Assembly (NCBI RefSeq): GCF_000876655.1
Contig: NZ_JYCN01000015.1
Coordinates: forward strand, 246,155-310,154
Reading direction: 5' to 3'
DNA: 64,000 nt
From: Arthrobacter sp. SPG23
Lineage (GTDB): Bacteria; Actinomycetota; Actinomycetes; Actinomycetales; Micrococcaceae
Shown: one piece after another, positions 34,113 through 43,228 of the stretch
How positions within the stretch are numbered: the first letter of the stretch is position 1
Layout: each line of letters begins with the position of its first letter
The notes under the pieces: generated by a model
Database searches by the model: none
Told to the model about the DNA's origin: nothing
Seen by the model: only the letters and a program-made list of their open reading frames with translations
Translations under genes and position numbers: made by a program

Positions 34113-34637
34113 TCAAGCCTCGCTGCCAGGTGCCCAGGCCAGGGAATCTGAAGCCCGTATGTAATAAGTTGACGGCCATGGTGCTCCAGGTCGGACTTGT
34201 GCCGGATCCGGCGAAATAAGCAGAACCGATCCAGGCCAGATCGGCTCCGGCAGAGCTGCGATCCATGCTGGCTGAACGTGGTCGAAGCGGTTCCATTTGA
34301 TGGTGATCCACGACCCTGTGGGTTCGAGGGCGTCAACGCTCACAACGGTGACCTCTGCCGTCGTGCCACTGCTTCGCTTCATGTCGTTGAAGTGATCCCA
34401 CTTTTCGGTAGCGCCAGCCACCCATGAACGCCGCCGCCGTGCTCGGACCAACCAGACCGCCCCGGCGACTGCGGCCGCGAGGAGTGAAATAGCTACGATC
34501 AGTAGCAAGAACAAGTTAGTCGGCCCATGGGCGGCCGCCGCTCCGACGAGATAGACGACGCACACAGCTATCGCCACGCTGCTCACAAGCAAAGCAGGTG
34601 TCGCAAGTTTCGGCTTCAGGACTGGGTTCGTATCCAT
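34113..34637 (-). CDS. Membrane protein downstream of the relaxase
   Basis: This 174-residue protein has two transmembrane helices at about 12-35 (PALLVSSVAIAVCVVYLVGA) and 40-65 (LFLLLIVAISLLAAAVAGAV), a cluster of Arg (RARRRRSW), and a soluble C-terminal domain (EVTVVSVDALEPTGSWITIK). ATG 34637 has GAAGGT six bases before it and lies 20 bases after the relaxase stop, so it belongs to the same operon. A role in conjugation, for example at the membrane side, is suggested only by position. Confidence 0.65.
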   Translation of the reverse strand: MDTNPVLKPKLATPALLVSSVAIAVCVVYLVGAAAAHGPTNLFLLLIVAISLLAAAVAGAVWLVRARRRRSWVAGATEKWDHFNDMKRSSGTTAEVTVVSVDALEPTGSWITIKWNRFDHVQPAWIAALPEPIWPGSVLLISPDPAQVRPGAPWPSTYYIRASDSLAWAPGSEA

Positions 34638-34657
34638 GGATTACCTTCTCGACCAGT

Positions 34658-37600
34658 TTAGAGTTGCCAGCCGACATTGATAAGGCGGGCCTCCCAAGTC
34701 TTCGGGTCATCCGTCCACGTCGGAGCCTCCACAGGACTGGGGGAGGGAAGAGCTGCTTGATCGATGAGGCGACCCATATCTGCTCGCTGCGCCACTTGCT
34801 CCCACTCGTAGGCGGCCGGAAGCGGACCAAGGGGAAGGGACGAATCCTGGATGCCCCAACGGTCCCTGTAGATGGCGACTTGCCGGATGACAGCAGTTGC
34901 TTCATCTGGATAGACGAAAGGACCCAGACCTTCCAGCAGGTTCCGTTTCCAAGCGGCGTCGTTCATCAGTGCGGATCTGATGACATGATCGCGCCTGTGC
35001 TGCATCCGGTCCCGTACTTGGCTGACCATGTCGGCGACGTCGGGACGAGCAGTCCGGAGAACCTCGGTCAATGGATCAATTGCGCCGGCAGACATCGCGG
35101 CAATGAACTGCCGCAGCCGGGAATGGATGACTGCCGCGGTATCTCGGGCGGACGCATTTTTATCCAGTGCCGCAGCGACAACACGCTGGGCACTTGGACG
35201 GCTGACTCCAACTGACCTGCGCCACGCAGCTACAGCTGCGCCCCACGAAGTAGATTGCTGAAGCGCTGAAGCTCCGCCAGTTGAGTGAGTCTCGATGAAC
35301 CCGGCCAGATCATCAGAGGCGGCCATTTGCGCGAGATGGTCGTACTCAGCACTCAGGCGCTCCAGGCTGTCCGCCTTCGAAAGCTCGGCATCACGGACTT
35401 CGTGGGCCGTCCTTTCGGCGCCTTCGGCCGCAAGGACCTCGCCCAGGATCTCGCGCCACGACGCTTGCAAAGCGGGATCCAGGGGCTCGTCATCCAGGGG
35501 GTCATTCTCGCTGACATAGGCATGGTTCCCTGCGCGTCCCCGCGTCATGCTCACGTACAGCAGTTCACGCGTCAGTCGGCCCTGTGTCACTACGGTGTGG
35601 CCGGTGTCCACGGTGATGCCCTGCGAACGGTGGGCCGTCGTCGCATAACCCAGCTCAACCGAAGCCTCAACATAGTTACGGCTCAAACAAATCGTTGCGC
35701 CGTTGTCCCGGCGAACCGCCGTGAGTGAGCCGTCGCGCCGCCCCGTACGGACGACGTCGAGCATGGCTCCATTCCGGATGAAGTCACCGCAGCTGTCGGT
35801 GATGCTGCGGTCATTGAGGCGGGCAATGACAGTGTCGCCAGCACCGGCGTGAAGTCCGTCGCTGAGCGCTACCGATTTCTCCGCATCTACGGCACCTTGG
35901 ACGACGCGATCTGCTTGGGCGCGCTGGTTGAGCATGCCGACCGTATCATTGTCGGCCGCGATGAGAATCGACGTCTTGCCGCTGTGGATGTCGGCCTGCC
36001 ATCGGAGGTACGCCCGGTCAACCATCTCGAGATACACGCCGTGCTCAATGCGCCCGTGGCTGTCGTAGTCGGAAATGGCGGCGAAGTCCCCGGCACGAAG
36101 CTTCAGCGATGCGTCTTGCTCCCAAGCCTCCTTGAACCGCCAAATCGTGCTCAGCCGCACTGTTTTGCCTTGTCGGTCCAGCCAGCCGAGGACACCGCCG
36201 GCGTCGATGGCGTCCAACTGCCCCGGGTCTCCAACCAGGAGCAGCTTAGCCCCGGCGTCGCGCGCCTGCTCTACCAATGCCGCCAGTTGAAGGGTGGACA
36301 CCATGGAGGCCTCGTCCACGACCACGAGCTGGTTGGGATGAAAACGCCACCTGTCCTGTTCGGCAGCAAGCCGGGTGGCTCTCTGGACGAGGCGAGTGGC
36401 GTGCGGGCCTCTGGGCGCCACGTGATTGGCCAGCCGCTGCTCGGTGTCGAAGAACTGTGCAGCCCGGTTGCCGGCGCCCTGGCCGACAGACTCGTACAGC
36501 CACTTGGCGACATTCTCCGTAGTCAGTGCAAGCTCCCGCCCAAGGACCTCGGCGCTCGCAGCCGCCGGCGCCAGCCCGACCACGGTACCGGCGCCAAACG
36601 CAGCTTCCCAGGCAGCCTTGACCGAACCGAGGGTGGTCGTCTTGCCGGTTCCGGCTGGACCGACGACGGCGTCGAGCCGGTGGCCGCTGAGCAGAACGTT
36701 TGCTGCCGCCGACAGTTGGTCGGAGTGCAGATCGAGCCGGCCGCCGTGTTTGTAGCTGGCGAGTGATTCCATGGCGACGACGGCGCTCACTGCCGGGCCG
36801 TCGTCGTCGTTCCTTGCTTCCAAGATGATGTCCTCATTGGCGAGAGTGGCAGCGTCCGTGTAGAGGCGGGAGCCGTGGAAGTCGAAGATGCTGTGGCCTG
36901 CGAAGCGGAGATCGGCCTGGGCGTTCGCAGGGAGGGTGTATCGGTACTCATTGAGTGGGACGGACTGGGTTTCGGCAGCGGTGGCGATGGCATCGATCAG
37001 GGTGTGTCGGTCCGCCGGTGTGTGGCAGCGGATTTCGGCGCAGACACGTTCGGCTTCTGCCAGAAGGTTCCACCGATTCCAGGTGGCGCGCTTCGTGGCG
37101 ACGCGCTCGCGGGTCAGGGAGCCCACCGCGTCCACCCAGCTTGGTGTGAAGTCGCAGGTGCGGAAGGGCGCTGCCCGGGAGCACCTAATGGTGTTGGCGA
37201 GCACTTCTCGGGATTCGAAGCCCTGGGCGGCCGCCCGTGCGCTCCACTGGGCGGAGAGCTGGCGGAGGGGGATGGCTGTTTCCGGTTTGGCGGTCCGGGT
37301 GGAAAGTGTTGCCTGCTGTCGGAGCTTGATGGTGGTTGTCGCGGTTGGGGGAGTGCCGTGACTGGCGGTCCATTCGGCCACGAGCCGGTCGGTTTCGAGA
37401 TCGATGAGACGCGAGCGGTTGGAGAATTCGCGGATCAGCGCATCGTCGACGCCGGTCAGTTGCTGGCTGGGGTTGCGGCTGCTCGCGGCCGGCAAGCGGA
37501 TGTCCGTGTCGGTGCCGAGGTTACGGTGGAGGGCGTCGAAGAGGAGACCGTTGTAGTGCTCGCTGGCAGCTACCGCGGCCTTGTACAGAGTCCGTGAGTC

Positions 37601-38230
37601 GAGCGTGACCCATGCGCCGTCAGTGATGCGCTGGATGCGGTTGGCGATGACCATGTGCGTATGGAGCTGCGGATCCCCAGCACGTGACTCCCAGTGGTCG
37701 AAGGCAGCAGTGATAGCTCCACGTGTGCCGAGGTGGGCGACACCGTTGCGGCCGGCCCTTGTGTGGATGACGTAAGTCTCCAGCCACTCAAGGGTGGCAT
37801 TGACCGCCTGGTGGTGGGTCTCGAGGATTTGGTCTTGGAGTGTGCGGGGGCTCAGCGCCCAGAGGACGGACACCGATTTGGGGACGCTGAAAGTCAGGTC
37901 AAGGCCGACGACGGCGTGCCGCGTCTCTGTGCGACCCTGGCTGTTTTGCACGATGGTGGGGTGGCCGTGGGGGCGGCCCAGAGTTGCGCCGGAGTCCGGG
38001 TGAGTGGCGTGATCGAAGATTGCCTTGGCGTCCGATTCCGTGACGACGTCCCCGGCAGTCCGGTTGATGCCTCGCACGCCGGACCCGAGCCAGCGGCCCT
38101 GCGGTGTTCCGGCTTTCATGTAGTACGTGGTCGCGTCGGCTGGGGTGATTGTCAGATCGTCCATCATGGTGGTCTTGAAGAGATACTTCAGGCCCGACTG
38201 AGCGGAGAGCCGGGCGATGGACATGGTCAT
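34658..38230 (-). CDS. MobF-family conjugative relaxase-helicase (TrwC/TraA type)
   Basis: This 1190-residue protein nicks plasmid DNA at oriT and unwinds it for transfer. The TrwC relaxase domain occupies about 1-340: candidate catalytic tyrosines Tyr36/Tyr37 in TTYYMKAG and the three-histidine metal site His179, His190, His192 in FDHW and QLHTH, with exactly the spacing of TrwC. The SF1 helicase part follows: Walker A GPAGTGKT at 524-531, Walker B VVDEAS at about 637-642, and a C-terminal SMTRGRAGNHAYV motif. The length matches full relaxase-helicases. Its start overlaps the upstream accessory gene by four bases. It acts in the donor with a coupling protein not present here. Confidence 0.93.
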   Translation of the reverse strand: MTMSIARLSAQSGLKYLFKTTMMDDLTITPADATTYYMKAGTPQGRWLGSGVRGINRTAGDVVTESDAKAIFDHATHPDSGATLGRPHGHPTIVQNSQGRTETRHAVVGLDLTFSVPKSVSVLWALSPRTLQDQILETHHQAVNATLEWLETYVIHTRAGRNGVAHLGTRGAITAAFDHWESRAGDPQLHTHMVIANRIQRITDGAWVTLDSRTLYKAAVAASEHYNGLLFDALHRNLGTDTDIRLPAASSRNPSQQLTGVDDALIREFSNRSRLIDLETDRLVAEWTASHGTPPTATTTIKLRQQATLSTRTAKPETAIPLRQLSAQWSARAAAQGFESREVLANTIRCSRAAPFRTCDFTPSWVDAVGSLTRERVATKRATWNRWNLLAEAERVCAEIRCHTPADRHTLIDAIATAAETQSVPLNEYRYTLPANAQADLRFAGHSIFDFHGSRLYTDAATLANEDIILEARNDDDGPAVSAVVAMESLASYKHGGRLDLHSDQLSAAANVLLSGHRLDAVVGPAGTGKTTTLGSVKAAWEAAFGAGTVVGLAPAAASAEVLGRELALTTENVAKWLYESVGQGAGNRAAQFFDTEQRLANHVAPRGPHATRLVQRATRLAAEQDRWRFHPNQLVVVDEASMVSTLQLAALVEQARDAGAKLLLVGDPGQLDAIDAGGVLGWLDRQGKTVRLSTIWRFKEAWEQDASLKLRAGDFAAISDYDSHGRIEHGVYLEMVDRAYLRWQADIHSGKTSILIAADNDTVGMLNQRAQADRVVQGAVDAEKSVALSDGLHAGAGDTVIARLNDRSITDSCGDFIRNGAMLDVVRTGRRDGSLTAVRRDNGATICLSRNYVEASVELGYATTAHRSQGITVDTGHTVVTQGRLTRELLYVSMTRGRAGNHAYVSENDPLDDEPLDPALQASWREILGEVLAAEGAERTAHEVRDAELSKADSLERLSAEYDHLAQMAASDDLAGFIETHSTGGASALQQSTSWGAAVAAWRRSVGVSRPSAQRVVAAALDKNASARDTAAVIHSRLRQFIAAMSAGAIDPLTEVLRTARPDVADMVSQVRDRMQHRRDHVIRSALMNDAAWKRNLLEGLGPFVYPDEATAVIRQVAIYRDRWGIQDSSLPLGPLPAAYEWEQVAQRADMGRLIDQAALPSPSPVEAPTWTDDPKTWEARLINVGWQL

Positions 38231-38757
38231 TGGCTTTGGCTTTCTGGGTTCCGTTTGGTGGCCGTCCAGCCTCGGCGGCGGAAGAGTGCTTTTGTGCTGT
38301 CGTGGAGCTCGACTCCGGTTGCCTGGGTCAGGGCCAGCAGCTTGCCGCCGAGGTGGACCAGATCATGAGCATCTGTCTGCTGAATAGATTGAAGGCGCGC
38401 GACGTCGGAACGAAGGTTTCGGATGACTTCGCGATGCTCGGTGTTCTCGGCTTCGAGCCGGTCGATGTCTACAGCTTGGGACCGGAGTTGGTTGCGGAGG
38501 GATTCTTGGCGTTGTCGGCTGCTGGCCAGATCAGCAGCCGGCCTTACCGACGCCTTGCGGTGAGTCTCCATTTGGCCGAGCTTCGAATCGAAACCCCGGC
38601 GTCGAACTGCCGCAGCAGGAACCGGGCCCATTGCGGCAGCCGCCTGCCGCCGTCGTCGATCGCGTTGTCTGTTGGCGCAGCGCGTGGAACAGAAGCGCTG
38701 AGACGAGCGCGACGGCTCGAACCTCTCGCCACATTCCCTGCACTTCTTCCCGCTCAC
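38227..38757 (-). CDS. Zinc-ribbon coiled-coil protein, probable relaxosome accessory
   Basis: This 176-residue protein opens with a zinc ribbon (CRECGERF, then RFCSTRCANRQRDRRRR), a Cys-x2-Cys / Cys-x3-Cys arrangement followed by an Arg-rich patch for DNA contact. A coiled coil spans about 80-130 (ESLRNQLRSQAVDIDRLEAE, then RSDVARLQSIQQ). It overlaps the relaxase start by four bases and is the first gene after the palindrome-rich region that may be oriT. Binding to oriT and recruiting the relaxase is the natural inference, not shown by sequence. Confidence 0.7.
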   Translation of the reverse strand: MSGKKCRECGERFEPSRSSQRFCSTRCANRQRDRRRRQAAAAMGPVPAAAVRRRGFDSKLGQMETHRKASVRPAADLASSRQRQESLRNQLRSQAVDIDRLEAENTEHREVIRNLRSDVARLQSIQQTDAHDLVHLGGKLLALTQATGVELHDSTKALFRRRGWTATKRNPESQSQ

Positions 38758-39049
38758 GTTGGTTCATCTTTGAGATCTCTACTGACGACATGACTTGCCG
38801 TGAGTCCGCGCTCACGGTGAATGCCTTGGATGCCAGAGGTGTGAGGTTCGTGGGGGCCGGGTGCCGTCCGAGGCTTGAGTCGCCTGGAGCAGCAGGCCAG
38901 GGAGTCGATCGGTCTGATGGGCTCTGGACATGTCCAGAGCCTGGGCGTTCAATGGAACTGAGGCGTCTCTTGATGGTCCAGGACGAGCGGACCGATAAAT
39001 CAGATGGCGACCGTGCGGCAAACGCCGGCGGCCGCAGGATGGGGTTCCG
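38758..39049. other. Candidate origin of transfer (oriT) region
   Basis: This 292-base divergent intergenic region lies immediately upstream of the relaxase operon. It contains CCGTGAG-N6-CTCACGG at 38798-38817 and a perfect 22-base palindrome at 38920-38941, both typical of oriT hairpins, and no coding frame is convincing. No nic sequence can be named from known MobF sites. It also carries promoters for both flanking operons. Confidence 0.5.
38920..38941. repeat. Perfect 22-base palindrome
   Basis: GGCTCTGGACA is followed directly by its reverse complement TGTCCAGAGCC. Such a long perfect palindrome without spacer is unlikely by chance; it could be an oriT cruciform, a regulator site for the divergent HTH/M78 cassette, or part of both. 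Confidence 0.6.
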
Positions 39050-39538
39050 ATGGACGGCACAGCTTCCGCCAAATATTCGCCGGCGCGATGCGCTGTAGAA
39101 GGCTTTTTGGCACTCAATCTGCCGAGCCGTCTTTCGTTGGAGCGGCTGATATCGATCGTTGAGAACCTCCGGCGTCGGCGGATTGAGGTCGACGTTTCCG
39201 AGTCCCTGAACGGAGGGTCGGTCTGCGGGCTGTGGCTGTCCACAGACAACACGGAGATCATCCTGCACGCGCCGACGTCGTCGCCACTACATCGGCAGCA
39301 GTTCATCCTCCACGAACTGGGCCACATGGTGCTCCGACACGATGAGCTCGTGGTGTCCTCAAACTATGCGGAGACGTTGTTTCCCAACCTGTCCGGCGAT
39401 AAGGTGTCGCGGATCCTGGGGCGAAGTGACTTCCTGGACCATATCGAGGCCGCTGCCGAAACCTTGGCCGATCTCTTTGCCGCTGCAATCCGGGACAGCA
39501 GCCTCGAGCCGCGGTCGTTTGAACGGATCTTCGGATGA
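39050..39538 (+). CDS. M78 (ImmA/IrrE-type) metallopeptidase
   Basis: This 162-residue zinc peptidase has His88-Glu89-Leu-Gly-His92 (HELGH within FILHELGHMVLRH) and a likely third ligand Glu137 in EAAAETLADLFA. Family members such as ImmA cleave an XRE repressor to release a response. The XRE-like regulator two genes downstream is the obvious candidate substrate. The stop overlaps the next start by four bases. The ATG at 39050 has a GGATGGGG upstream. Confidence 0.85.
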   Translation: MDGTASAKYSPARCAVEGFLALNLPSRLSLERLISIVENLRRRRIEVDVSESLNGGSVCGLWLSTDNTEIILHAPTSSPLHRQQFILHELGHMVLRHDELVVSSNYAETLFPNLSGDKVSRILGRSDFLDHIEAAAETLADLFAAAIRDSSLEPRSFERIFG

Positions 39539-40563
39539 TTCAGGACATTGCAGCAGCCGTGATCTGGTGTCTGGCGTTGTGCCTCCTGCCGGATCTGAAG
39601 CGGCGCAAAGACAAGAGCATCCTGGTGGCGGCCCTAACCATCGCCACTGCACTCACGCTCAACGTTGACAGCATCTATATCGCGGGAGACCACGTCCTCG
39701 GCAGCCGGAATCTCCTGGATCTCATAGCCAATATCTTCATGGTTGTCGGTATCTACTTCCTGTCCCGTGCGATCCTTCGCGCCGCCGATGTTAGCGAGAC
39801 GGTGGACATTCACAGCAGAGCAGGGCTTTCGGTTCTCGGGATTGTGGTTGTGGCCCTCATCGTCAGCTTCAGTCTGGTTGATGCTCCGCGGACCTCCACT
39901 GCATTCATGAGGGACTTCGGAAGCCAGTGGCCGGCGGCCGTGTACTCAAGTGTTCAGTTCCTCTACATCGGCGTGGTTGTGGCCATCACCGGCTTTACCT
40001 GTTTCAGGTTCCGCGGCGAGATGGCGAGGCCGTACTTCCGTGTCGCTTTTGTGTTGATCGGCCTGGGCTGCGCGTTGGCTGTAGTGGTGGTCCTTGCCGT
40101 GTTGGGGATGAACATTCTTCATCTCCTGGGGGAGCTTGAGGCCATGACGCGTCTCTCCTACGTCTACGACGCCGCGCTGGTGGGGGCCATGGTTTTCCTT
40201 TGCGTGGGCCTGGCCTTGCCGCCCGTCGCACGTCGGCTAGAGCGGAGATCGGATGCCCGGGCCGCAGCTGTTCTCGTCGAGCGGCTGTTTGGTGTCTGGG
40301 ACAGAATCACGTCGGAGCGATCCGAGATCCGGTTGGATTTGGCTCAAACTACTATTGACCGCCACGATGCACCCCAGCGGCGGCTGCATCGGATGCTGGT
40401 GGAGATCCAGGACGCATTATTCGTGGACCCGCACCTTGCCCAATCGCTGAGTCAGAATGATTTGGATGTTCTCCGAGAAGCGGAGCGGCATCTCGGGACC
40501 CGGTTGGCAGCAATGGGGCGCCGACCACTGTGGCTTTCACGGAAGGGGGACACGACGCCGTGA
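39535..40563 (+). CDS. MAB_1171c-like membrane protein (DUF6545-like)
   Basis: This 342-residue protein has about seven hydrophobic helices in residues 1-235 (AAVIWCLALCLLP, LIANIFMVVGIYFLSRAI, GIVVVALIVSFSL, FLYIGVVVAITGF, FVLIGLGCALAVVVVLAVLG, GAMVFLCVGLALPPV) and a cytoplasmic C-terminal domain with DLAQTTIDRHDAPQRRLHRM and LREAERHLGTRLA. This matches actinobacterial MAB_1171c-type proteins, which usually sit beside M78 peptidases and XRE regulators. It is coupled to both neighbours by four-base overlaps. Possibly the membrane sensor of the cassette. Confidence 0.75.
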   Translation: MIQDIAAAVIWCLALCLLPDLKRRKDKSILVAALTIATALTLNVDSIYIAGDHVLGSRNLLDLIANIFMVVGIYFLSRAILRAADVSETVDIHSRAGLSVLGIVVVALIVSFSLVDAPRTSTAFMRDFGSQWPAAVYSSVQFLYIGVVVAITGFTCFRFRGEMARPYFRVAFVLIGLGCALAVVVVLAVLGMNILHLLGELEAMTRLSYVYDAALVGAMVFLCVGLALPPVARRLERRSDARAAAVLVERLFGVWDRITSERSEIRLDLAQTTIDRHDAPQRRLHRMLVEIQDALFVDPHLAQSLSQNDLDVLREAERHLGTRLAAMGRRPLWLSRKGDTTP

Positions 40564-41009
40564 CCGACAGCGACGCTGGGATCCCCGAGCAGCCGCAGGC
40601 GAGACTCGCGCGGAAGTTGAATCTCCTCCTGGATCTTTTTGAGGCCCAGGGTTCAGCGCCCCTGACATATCCGCAGATAAGCAAGCACATGTCGGACCGC
40701 GGAACACCGTTGTCTCGCTCCCGCTGGGCCTACATGCGTGCCGGCGACAGTTCCATGGCCACGGACCCGCAGCTTTTGAGGAACCTCGCCGAATTCTTCG
40801 GCGTTGACCCCGGATACCTTTTGGACGACGACGGCGAGGTACCCGACTTGGTGGAGGCACAGCTCGAACTACTCCGCACCCTGCGGGAAAACCGGGTGAG
40901 AAACTTCGCTGCAAGACAACTGCAAGGGATTTCTCCGGAGACCCTACTGCGCCTACGCAAGGCCATAGACGAACGCTTGAAAGCTCCCGAGGGCGACGCC
41001 GATGCGTAG
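40560..41009 (+). CDS. HTH (XRE-like) regulator of the M78 cassette
   Basis: This 149-residue protein contains an HTH at about 20-85 (LTYPQISKHMSDRGTPLSRS, RWAYMRAGDSSMATDPQLLR, NLAEFFGVDPGYLLDDD) followed by a helical tail (QGISPETLLRLRKAIDERL). I chose GTG 40560 because it overlaps the preceding stop (GTGA); an in-frame ATG 30 bases upstream lies inside the membrane gene. It is the likely DNA-binding component and probable target of the M78 peptidase. Confidence 0.75.
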   Translation: MTDSDAGIPEQPQARLARKLNLLLDLFEAQGSAPLTYPQISKHMSDRGTPLSRSRWAYMRAGDSSMATDPQLLRNLAEFFGVDPGYLLDDDGEVPDLVEAQLELLRTLRENRVRNFAARQLQGISPETLLRLRKAIDERLKAPEGDADA

Positions 41010-42186
41010 GGCCGCCATAGCTGTGGCCATAGGCTGTGGCATCGCCGGCGCTGCCGCCATCCTCGTGGCGGCCTATTTTGCTCGGGAAGTTGTGGTGCCA
41101 AAGACGCTGCGGAAAGAAGATCTGGAAATCCGTCGTGTGTTCCACGACGCCGACGAAACGTTGATGGTGGAATTGTCGGCATCGGAGCGGACCACGGCAC
41201 CAGGCCGCTACAGCATCTGGTTTGCCAACGGCACAGGGCATGCCTGCATCGGAGAGATCGTCTCCTCTGACGATGCGGCGGGGACGGTAACCCGCGTCGT
41301 TGAACGGGTTGATTCCGGCGATCTCTGGACTGCAAAGGCCGGCATTTGGAGCGGATACGTCTATTCGACGCCGGAACCGTTAGGGCTGCCATACTCTGAC
41401 GTTCAGATTCCAGTGGAGAACGGAATTGCGCCCGCCTGGAAGTTCACACCGACAGACGCGTCGCGGGATGCTTCCACGTGGGCCATGCATATCCATGGCT
41501 TGGGCGGATCGAAAGCCGGCGCACTCCGGGGCGTGCCCGTCGCGGACCGGCTGGGATACACATCTCTGGTTGTTTCACTCCGGAACGACCGCGATTCGCC
41601 TGCATCGTCGGATGGTAGGTATCACCTGGGGCAGACCGAATGGCGCGATGTTGAAGCTGCGGTGTCGTATGCCGTCGGGCAAGGTGCACACCAGATAGTG
41701 CTTTTCGGCTGGTCCCTCGGTGCCTCGATCGCTCTCCAGCTGGCGGCATCTTCGGAGTTCCGGCACCTCATTTCCCGGCTCGTGCTCAATGCCCCCGTTA
41801 TCGACTGGAGCAGCACGCTGCTGGCCAACGCCCGGTCCGGTGGACTTCCCGGTTGGGTTGCGCGGCTTGGACTGCAGATGCTGAGTTCATCCAGGATGCG
41901 TTGGATCACGGGCTTGGATGCTCCGTTGAGCTTTCATGCGCTGGACTTTTTGGCGCGGGCGGATGAACTGAGTGTTCCACTCCTTGTCATCCACAATGAA
42001 GCGGACCGCTCGACGCCCTTTGCCATTTCCCGCGAGTTCGTGAGCCGGCGCCCTGAGCTGGCAATGCTGCTCACTTTTCCTTCCGCGGAGCATACGCAGG
42101 AGTGGAATTCCGACCCGGACGGCTGGGACGCAGCGGTGGAGAACTGGCTCCTGAACGTCCCGCCGTCGTCGTCCATATTCCTATGA
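41002..42186 (+). CDS. Membrane-anchored alpha/beta hydrolase
   Basis: This 394-residue protein has an N-terminal membrane anchor (RRAAIAVAIGCGIAGAAAIL) and an extracytoplasmic hydrolase domain: oxyanion region HIHGLGGSKAG, nucleophile elbow GWSLG, acid in HNEADRSTP and catalytic His in FPSAEHTQEWN. It should be an esterase, lipase or peptidase acting at the cell envelope. It overlaps the HTH gene by eight bases and ends the four-gene cassette. The fold and triad are clear, the substrate is not. Confidence 0.8.
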   Translation: MRRAAIAVAIGCGIAGAAAILVAAYFAREVVVPKTLRKEDLEIRRVFHDADETLMVELSASERTTAPGRYSIWFANGTGHACIGEIVSSDDAAGTVTRVVERVDSGDLWTAKAGIWSGYVYSTPEPLGLPYSDVQIPVENGIAPAWKFTPTDASRDASTWAMHIHGLGGSKAGALRGVPVADRLGYTSLVVSLRNDRDSPASSDGRYHLGQTEWRDVEAAVSYAVGQGAHQIVLFGWSLGASIALQLAASSEFRHLISRLVLNAPVIDWSSTLLANARSGGLPGWVARLGLQMLSSSRMRWITGLDAPLSFHALDFLARADELSVPLLVIHNEADRSTPFAISREFVSRRPELAMLLTFPSAEHTQEWNSDPDGWDAAVENWLLNVPPSSSIFL

Positions 42187-42196
42187 TCCTGCGGGC

Positions 42197-43228
42197 CTAT
42201 GAGGCTTCGAGGCCCCAAGGGCGGAAGGCCCGGTCTTTGTCCATGTTCCAGCCGGCCACCATTCCGGAGCCGATCATGAGGTCGCTGAGTCTGGCCAGAC
42301 GGTAGGCGGGGTCTGCTTCGAGGGCGAGTTGCAGGAACTGGTGGGCTTTGCTGCCGCGGCCTTCCCACCAGTTGACGAAGGCGATGGCGGTGAGGATGGG
42401 GGCGGAGTGTTTGGTGCTGCTGTGCGTGTAGGCGTGGAGCAGCAGCTGCTGTGCCCATTCGACCCGGGACCACTGGGGCGCGCCGTGTGTTTGTGCCAAG
42501 AGAACGCGGTCCATCGGTTCGTCGATTCCCGGGATGTCGGCCATGAGCTGGTCGCGAATGGCGGGGGCCTGGAAGTTCGCAATCAGGTCGATGGTCTGAT
42601 CGTCGTTGGGATAGGAGATCGCGTCCAGCATGCCGTCCCAGAGTGTCCTGGCTTGTTCGAGGGCCTCGCCCGGGTTCATGCTGTGTATTGCTTTCACGCG
42701 GTCGTTGACGGCGTCCGCTGTGCGGCCTTCTTTTGTGGAGGCTGGCAGGGTGATGTGGTTTGTCGGTGCGATGGTGCTGCCGCGGTAGATGAATTCGGCG
42801 TTGATCTGGCTGGACTGGGTCGCGTTCAGCGGGAGTGTCAGTCCGTCCTGGGGGTCGCCGTCGTACGGGGAAACGGTGTTGTCTCCGACGAGGAGCCCGT
42901 CGCGGATGGTCATTCCGCGCTCGGCCAGCGCGCACGTCAGTGCTGCGATGGTTGCTGCATGCGGCTTGGGCTGTCCGGGTTTCTGGGGCTCGGAGGTGTA
43001 CACGGCGAAGAGCACGCTGGCGGCGCTGGCGTCGTGGGCGAGGTAGTCGGCCACGGTGCGGGCGTAGCTGAGTCCGCCCTCGCGGGTGGGGAGGTCGACT
43101 CTGAGGGTTGCGCCGACGCGGTTGGTGTCCAGGGTGATGCACACGAGGCTTTCTTGCGGCCAGAACCCGAGGGTGTGCCCGACGAAACTGAGGACGTCGG
43201 CTGGGGTTTTGATGGTGAGCGGTTCCAT
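42197..43228 (-). CDS. DUF4192 family protein
   Basis: This 343-residue soluble protein has the DUF4192 opening (IKTPADVLSFVGHTLGFWPQ, ESLVCITL) and closing features (ALEADPAYRLARLSDLM). The family is widespread in actinobacteria with no known activity. ATG 43228 follows GAAGGAGAAGGAAC, one of the best ribosome sites in the window. It converges on the four-gene cassette with a gap of 10 bases. Confidence 0.85.
   Translation of the reverse strand: MEPLTIKTPADVLSFVGHTLGFWPQESLVCITLDTNRVGATLRVDLPTREGGLSYARTVADYLAHDASAASVLFAVYTSEPQKPGQPKPHAATIAALTCALAERGMTIRDGLLVGDNTVSPYDGDPQDGLTLPLNATQSSQINAEFIYRGSTIAPTNHITLPASTKEGRTADAVNDRVKAIHSMNPGEALEQARTLWDGMLDAISYPNDDQTIDLIANFQAPAIRDQLMADIPGIDEPMDRVLLAQTHGAPQWSRVEWAQQLLLHAYTHSSTKHSAPILTAIAFVNWWEGRGSKAHQFLQLALEADPAYRLARLSDLMIGSGMVAGWNMDKDRAFRPWGLEAS

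Noticed and set aside
35800..37800. Long plus-strand open frames across the relaxase gene (300 and 240 codons)
   Set aside because: They are antisense shadows of the GC-rich relaxase gene: no ribosome sites, no motifs, and residue composition mirrors the opposite strand.
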